The notes under the pieces were generated by a model that had not been told where the DNA came from, ran no database searches, and saw only the letters and a program-made list of their open reading frames with translations. 8,351 nt of DNA, from assembly GCA_035293245.1 (NCBI GenBank), contig DATDOO010000283.1, positions 1 to 8,351 on the forward strand, written 5' to 3'. This stretch comes from DATDOO01 sp035293245 (GTDB taxonomy: Bacteria > Pseudomonadota > Gammaproteobacteria > Methylococcales > Methylococcaceae). Within the stretch, counting starts at the first letter, position 1; each line of letters begins with the position of its first letter. The translations under genes and the position numbers were made by a program. Positions 6,035 through 8,351 of the stretch are shown piece after piece.

Positions 6035-6805
6035 TCACTTCGCCGCCAGCGCCGCCAGCGGCTGCAGCCCCGCGACGCCACCGGTATGCGCCGTCGCCAG
6101 CACTTTCACTTCCTCCGCCCGAGGCCGCAACTCCTCGGCCAAACGCAGGAGCGACGCCACCCCTTCCTCGGCATTGTTGCTGAAAGCTTTCGCCGGGCCG
6201 ATCACCTGGTGGCCCGAATTGATCATGGCGGCATCGCCCAAATACAGCACGCCCTGCGCCAGGTACGCGCCGCTTCCCGGCGTGTGGCCCGGCACGGCAA
6301 ACGCCGTCACTTCCAGATTTCCCACCGTGACCTTCTCCCCGTTTTCGAGCGGATGCGTCACCTGAAATGGATGAGGGTTGTACCGGCCCATCACTCTGGA
6401 TAACACGCTCTGGTAAGCTTCCTTGGCTTCGGCCACAGGTACTTCGGCCTTCATGGCATACACCGTCGCTTTGGGAAACAGGGCGATGGCCGCATCGTGA
6501 TCCGGATGCGCGTGGGTGATGAAAATCGCCGCCACATTATCCGCGCTGGCGTTCCGTTTTCCCAGCGCGTCGAGAATAGCCGCTCCCGCCGTGTCATTCC
6601 CCGCGTCAATGAGCGCCACTTGGCCGTTTCCCGCATCCAGCATGAAAACCGTCGAAAACCCATCGTAAATGGCCTCCGCTCCCGCGCCCAGCGAAAGCCC
6701 CGCGCTCTGCTCCTGCAATCCGCCAAACAGCAGCATGAAAATGCCCACCAGTACCGCGATAAGCGCCGCCACGCATATCGCCGCAATCTTGAAAAATCGC
6801 TTCAT
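6035..6805 (-). CDS. Membrane-anchored MBL-fold metallohydrolase
   Basis: This 256-residue protein carries the metallo-beta-lactamase fold. The dinuclear metal motif THAHPDH is at 97-103 (His98, His100, Asp102, His103). His174 in VPGHTPGSGAYL, Asp191 in YLGDAAM and His240 in ATAHTGG complete the usual ligand set, so it should be catalytically active. Residues 1-30 (MKRFFKIAAICVAALIAVLVGIFMLLFGG) form one hydrophobic helix, either a membrane anchor or an uncleaved signal, which puts the enzyme on the outer face of the inner membrane. I chose the ATG at 6805 because GGAGG (6816-6812) lies 6 nt upstream; a longer reading from 6916 adds a basic stretch with no family resemblance and no ribosome-binding site. 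MBL-fold proteins include lactonases, glyoxalases, phosphodiesterases and lactamases; the pattern does not decide among them. The SMP-30 gene follows on the same strand. Positions 6806-6969 contain no gene; TATATT (6874-6869) is a weak -10 candidate. Confidence 0.9.
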   Translation of the reverse strand: MKRFFKIAAICVAALIAVLVGIFMLLFGGLQEQSAGLSLGAGAEAIYDGFSTVFMLDAGNGQVALIDAGNDTAGAAILDALGKRNASADNVAAIFITHAHPDHDAAIALFPKATVYAMKAEVPVAEAKEAYQSVLSRVMGRYNPHPFQVTHPLENGEKVTVGNLEVTAFAVPGHTPGSGAYLAQGVLYLGDAAMINSGHQVIGPAKAFSNNAEEGVASLLRLAEELRPRAEEVKVLATAHTGGVAGLQPLAALAAK

Positions 6806-6969
6806 AGCAAGCCTCCACCGCAGCCGCGACCAGCCGGCCCGGCGCGATCTTGTACCTCGCTGGCCAGCAATATACATCCATGCCGACATTTCCGATATCG
6901 AGGTATTTGATCCCACTCCACCGACACCGGGATCCCATCTGAGAGCGCACCCAATTCTTGGCCACCGCC

Positions 6970-7422
6970 CTAAGGTTTGCGTCGTGCTTCTAGTACCTTG
7001 AGGATCGGAAGGAGACTAAACTGCGCTACGACGAACAAATACGTCGCGGTAACCCTTACGAAATGGCGAATGATCTCCGCTCGAATTTCATTAGGATCGG
7101 AGCTGTGCAAGTCGTACATCTGAGTTGCGGGGAACGGGCCGAACCAGTACCGCCATGTGAAGACTGTAATCCACGTGACGGTTAGCCACAGCGCCACCCT
7201 AAAGGATCCATTTCGCGGCCGGATCGAGCACCACAGAATCCCGAATAGCAGTGGGAAGGTCGTGAGCAATAGCAGCAGGTCAACCCACTCTCCCTGCGTC
7301 AGTGGCCCCCGTTCACTTTGGGCGCCGAGCGCGATCTCGGCATAAACAAACACGCCAGCCGCGGAATTGAGAAGAGCCATCCCGGCAGCAAGCCACAGAA
7401 CGATCTGCAATCCCTTACGCAT
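6970..7422 (-). CDS. Four-helix integral membrane protein of unknown function
   Basis: I do not recognise this 150-residue protein. Four hydrophobic segments are visible: about 5-32, 47-66, 75-95 and 120-141. A basic N-terminus (MRKG), an Arg pair in the loop at 68-70 (RPR) and a basic C-terminus (EARRKP) together suggest both ends lie in the cytoplasm. The third segment is unusually aromatic (ALWLTVTWITVFTWRYWFGPFP). The loop at 101-119 is polar and acidic (DLHSSDPNEIRAE). The start ATG at 7422 has GGAG 4 nt upstream on the minus strand, close but acceptable. Base use is visibly less GC-rich than in purC or the M50 gene, which suggests later acquisition. It is not tightly linked to either neighbour: 164 nt of non-coding DNA separates it from the MBL-fold gene. 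Confidence 0.72.
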   Translation of the reverse strand: MRKGLQIVLWLAAGMALLNSAAGVFVYAEIALGAQSERGPLTQGEWVDLLLLLTTFPLLFGILWCSIRPRNGSFRVALWLTVTWITVFTWRYWFGPFPATQMYDLHSSDPNEIRAEIIRHFVRVTATYLFVVAQFSLLPILKVLEARRKP

Positions 7423-7665
7423 GAAACTCCGTGTATCTTGGTCTATTGTACCCGACTCGATTGATTTCCCTGTTCACGCGACGGGTGGCTCAGGTTCTCC
7501 ATCGGCTTCTTACGGGCACGGCAAGCAACAGAATAACAGTCCCCGACATAACCGTATAGCATCGAGGCGGGGTGCGGGTCTTGCTTTCCCGTGTCGGAAC
7601 GTTCGAATCGCCTTCCTACCCCCGTTTTTCCCCGGACGTTTCGAATACTTGTCAGTTAACACTCC

Positions 7666-7694
7666 TTGACATTTACTATATGAAGTGCTAAGAT
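7666..7694 (+). promoter_or_regulatory. Promoter with no evident downstream gene
   Basis: TTGACA (7666-7671) is a perfect -35 box, followed by a 17-nt spacer and TAAGAT (7689-7694), which matches TATAAT at four of six positions. The surroundings are AT-rich, as at strong promoters. Transcription would start near 7700 and run into the repeat array and then antisense through priA. TTAACACTC (7656-7664) and AAGTGCTAA (7683-7691) flank the -35 and overlap the -10; each differs by one base from a half-site of the HrcA operator CIRCE, but the gap is 18 rather than 9 nt, so this is not a canonical CIRCE. Confidence 0.55.
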
Positions 7695-7749
7695 AATTTA
7701 TGTTTGCCCCGCAGAATGCCCTGACCGCAGTCGTAGCACGCCCCACTCT

Positions 7750-7770
7750 CAAATTTCAAATCTCAGATCT
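7750..7770 (+). repeat. Degenerate tandem heptamer, three copies
   Basis: Three successive 7-mers read CAAATTT, CAAATCT and CAGATCT, each one base different from the last. They lie in AT-rich DNA 13 bases before the first copy of the longer direct repeat. Function unknown; this may be slippage-derived sequence. Confidence 0.35.
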
Positions 7771-7783
7771 GCTATCTCCCTTT

Positions 7784-7883
7784 AGAATGAACACTTACGA
7801 AAATTGCGCCTGTAACCCTTCCAGAATGAACACTTGCAAAATCATTGGACTTAAAGTCGTGCAGAATGAACACTTACAAAAAA
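7784..7883 (+). repeat. Three direct repeats spaced 39-40 bp
   Basis: Three copies of a 19-base core occur in the same orientation: AGAATGAACACTTACGAAA (from 7784), AGAATGAACACTTGCAAAA (from 7823) and AGAATGAACACTTACAAAA (from 7863). The first 13 bases are identical in all three. Start-to-start distances are 39 and 40 bp, close to four helical turns, so the cores face the same side of the helix. The intervening 19-21 bases are not alike, so this is an array of conserved sites rather than a minisatellite. Phased sites of this kind occur at the ends of some insertion sequences (the IS21 family has repeated transposase-binding sites) and in operators. No transposase gene is adjacent. The last copy ends 30 bp from the priA stop codon. 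Confidence 0.7.
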
Positions 7884-7912
7884 GGGGGCGGGGGGTACCC
7901 ACAAGAACTACC

Positions 7913-8351
7913 TCAGAGCAAATTCACCGGGTCCACGTCCAGCAGCACCGCGCGCTCGGGAATTCCCTTCTCCGCACAGAATGCCTGGCAGCCTTCGAGC
8001 GCGCCGTGCAGCGCCGCCCGACGCGGCGACTTGAGCAGAAACTGGAACCGGTACTCGCGCTTCAGCCGCGAAAGCGGCGCCGCCGCCGGACCCAGCACAC
8101 GCACCCCGCGCGATTCCATCGGCTCGAAATACGTTTCCAGTTGCCGCGACCAGCGGATGGCCTGCTCGAGATTGACGCTGCGCACCAGCAGAGTGGCCAG
8201 CGACACAAACGGCGGGTAATGCATGAGCCGGCGAAAATGAAGCTCCTTCTCGAAAAAAGCCGAGTAGTCCTGCCGCGCCGCCAGCTCAATGGCGTAGTGC
8301 TCCGGATAATGAGTTTCCACCAGCACTTCGCCGGCAAGCGCCCCGCGTCCG
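7913..8351 (-). CDS. priA: Primosomal protein N' (PriA helicase), C-terminal part
   Basis: PriA is the DNA helicase that recognises stalled forks and loads the replicative helicase for replication restart. The window holds only the last 145 codons; the 5' end lies beyond 8351. Reading begins GRGALAGEV, just after the expected helicase motif VI, and continues with VETHYPEHYAI, the DYSAFFEKELHFRR segment, the PriA-specific YPPF motif, LGPAAAPLSRLKREYRFQFLLKS and the C-terminal VDVDPVNLL, all in the order typical of PriA C-terminal domains. The stop is TGA (7915-7913), and the natural C-terminus appears intact despite the repeat array 30 bp downstream. No good terminator follows: on the minus strand there is a C-rich tract running into six T's (7883-7878), but only a 3-bp stem is possible. 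The zinc-binding and Walker regions are outside the window, so their state is unknown. Confidence 0.93.
   Translation of the reverse strand, partial: GRGALAGEVLVETHYPEHYAIELAARQDYSAFFEKELHFRRLMHYPPFVSLATLLVRSVNLEQAIRWSRQLETYFEPMESRGVRVLGPAAAPLSRLKREYRFQFLLKSPRRAALHGALEGCQAFCAEKGIPERAVLLDVDPVNLL

Larger units (their letters stand above)
7423..7912. other. Gene-poor, AT-richer intergenic region
   Basis: These 490 bases lie between the start of the membrane-protein gene and the priA stop codon and contain no gene I can support. Small open frames (7367-7669 plus, 7510-7752 minus) lack ribosome-binding sites and family resemblance. The first 240 bases show nothing recognisable. Then come a promoter (7666-7694), a degenerate tandem heptamer (7750-7770), three spaced direct repeats (7784-7883) and a G-rich tract (7884-7895). 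The mixture looks like debris of an insertion or a decayed locus. Confidence 0.6.

Noticed and set aside
6606..6965. 119-residue minus-strand frame starting 4 nt after the four-helix membrane gene
   Set aside because: It overlaps the MBL-fold gene in another frame, destroying none of its motifs, and shows no recognisable domain.
7590..7630. Possible tRNA, from a GTTCGAATC T-loop-like motif near 7600
   Set aside because: The flanking bases do not form a 5-bp T-stem, and no acceptor, D or anticodon arms can be drawn around it.
7656..7691. Canonical CIRCE operator
   Set aside because: Each arm has one mismatch and the gap is 18 nt instead of 9, so HrcA binding in the usual mode is not supported.
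7510..7752. 80-residue minus-strand frame in the intergenic region
   Set aside because: No ribosome-binding site, no hydrophobic or domain pattern, and composition consistent with random sequence.
7784..7883. CRISPR array
   Set aside because: Only three short (19-base) repeats with 19-21 base gaps, base variation between copies, and no cas genes or leader. Spacing and repeat length are below those of known CRISPR types.
7700..8351. Plus-strand frame from ATG 7700 that stays open to the window end, just behind the orphan promoter
   Set aside because: No ribosome-binding site. The first third translates the repeat array and the rest is the antisense of priA, giving an Arg/Gln/His-rich shadow typical of GC-rich genes. 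The ATG coincides with the predicted transcription start.

Overview
This 8.35 kb window is GC-rich chromosomal DNA. It reads most like a member of the Acidobacteriota or a similar GC-rich Gram-negative lineage. That placement is an inference from gene styles (a long ADE1-type PurC, a stand-alone Fis-type helix-turn-helix protein, a 90-residue HU, a PDZ-less M50 protease, several exported proteins of unknown function); no rRNA or other decisive marker is present. I find nine protein genes, one of them cut by the window edge. There are no rRNA or tRNA genes, no CRISPR array and no intact mobile element.

Layout. Positions 21-1869, plus strand: a small exported protein of unknown function, a weak terminator, a strong sigma-70-type promoter, purC (SAICAR synthase, purine synthesis) and, 47 nt later, a 73-residue Fis-type DNA-binding protein that is probably co-transcribed with purC. 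A GC-rich hairpin at 1935-1959 separates these from the convergent minus-strand gene at 1986-3308, a secreted TPR-type protein. Positions 3309-3514 are a divergent promoter region. From there the plus strand carries a second strong promoter, an HU-type nucleoid protein (3515-3787) and a polytopic M50 site-2-type protease (3864-4868). Positions 4913-6805, minus strand: a membrane-anchored MBL-fold hydrolase followed by an exported SMP-30/gluconolactonase-type beta-propeller protein, with a REP-like hairpin between them. Positions 6970-7422, minus strand: a four-helix membrane protein of unknown function. Positions 7423-7912 have no convincing gene. The window ends inside the C-terminus of primosomal helicase PriA (minus strand).

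The genes do not form one pathway. Housekeeping functions (purine synthesis, nucleoid architecture, replication restart) alternate with cell-envelope and exported proteins.

The least ordinary part is the visibly more AT-rich, gene-poor stretch 7423-7912. It holds a well-formed promoter (TTGACA, 17 nt, TAAGAT) with no credible gene behind it. It also holds three copies of a ~19-base direct repeat spaced 39 and 40 bp apart, ending 30 bp from the priA stop codon. The likeliest readings are an insertion-sequence end or a protein-binding array left at an old insertion site. No novel multi-gene defence or biosynthetic system is visible here.
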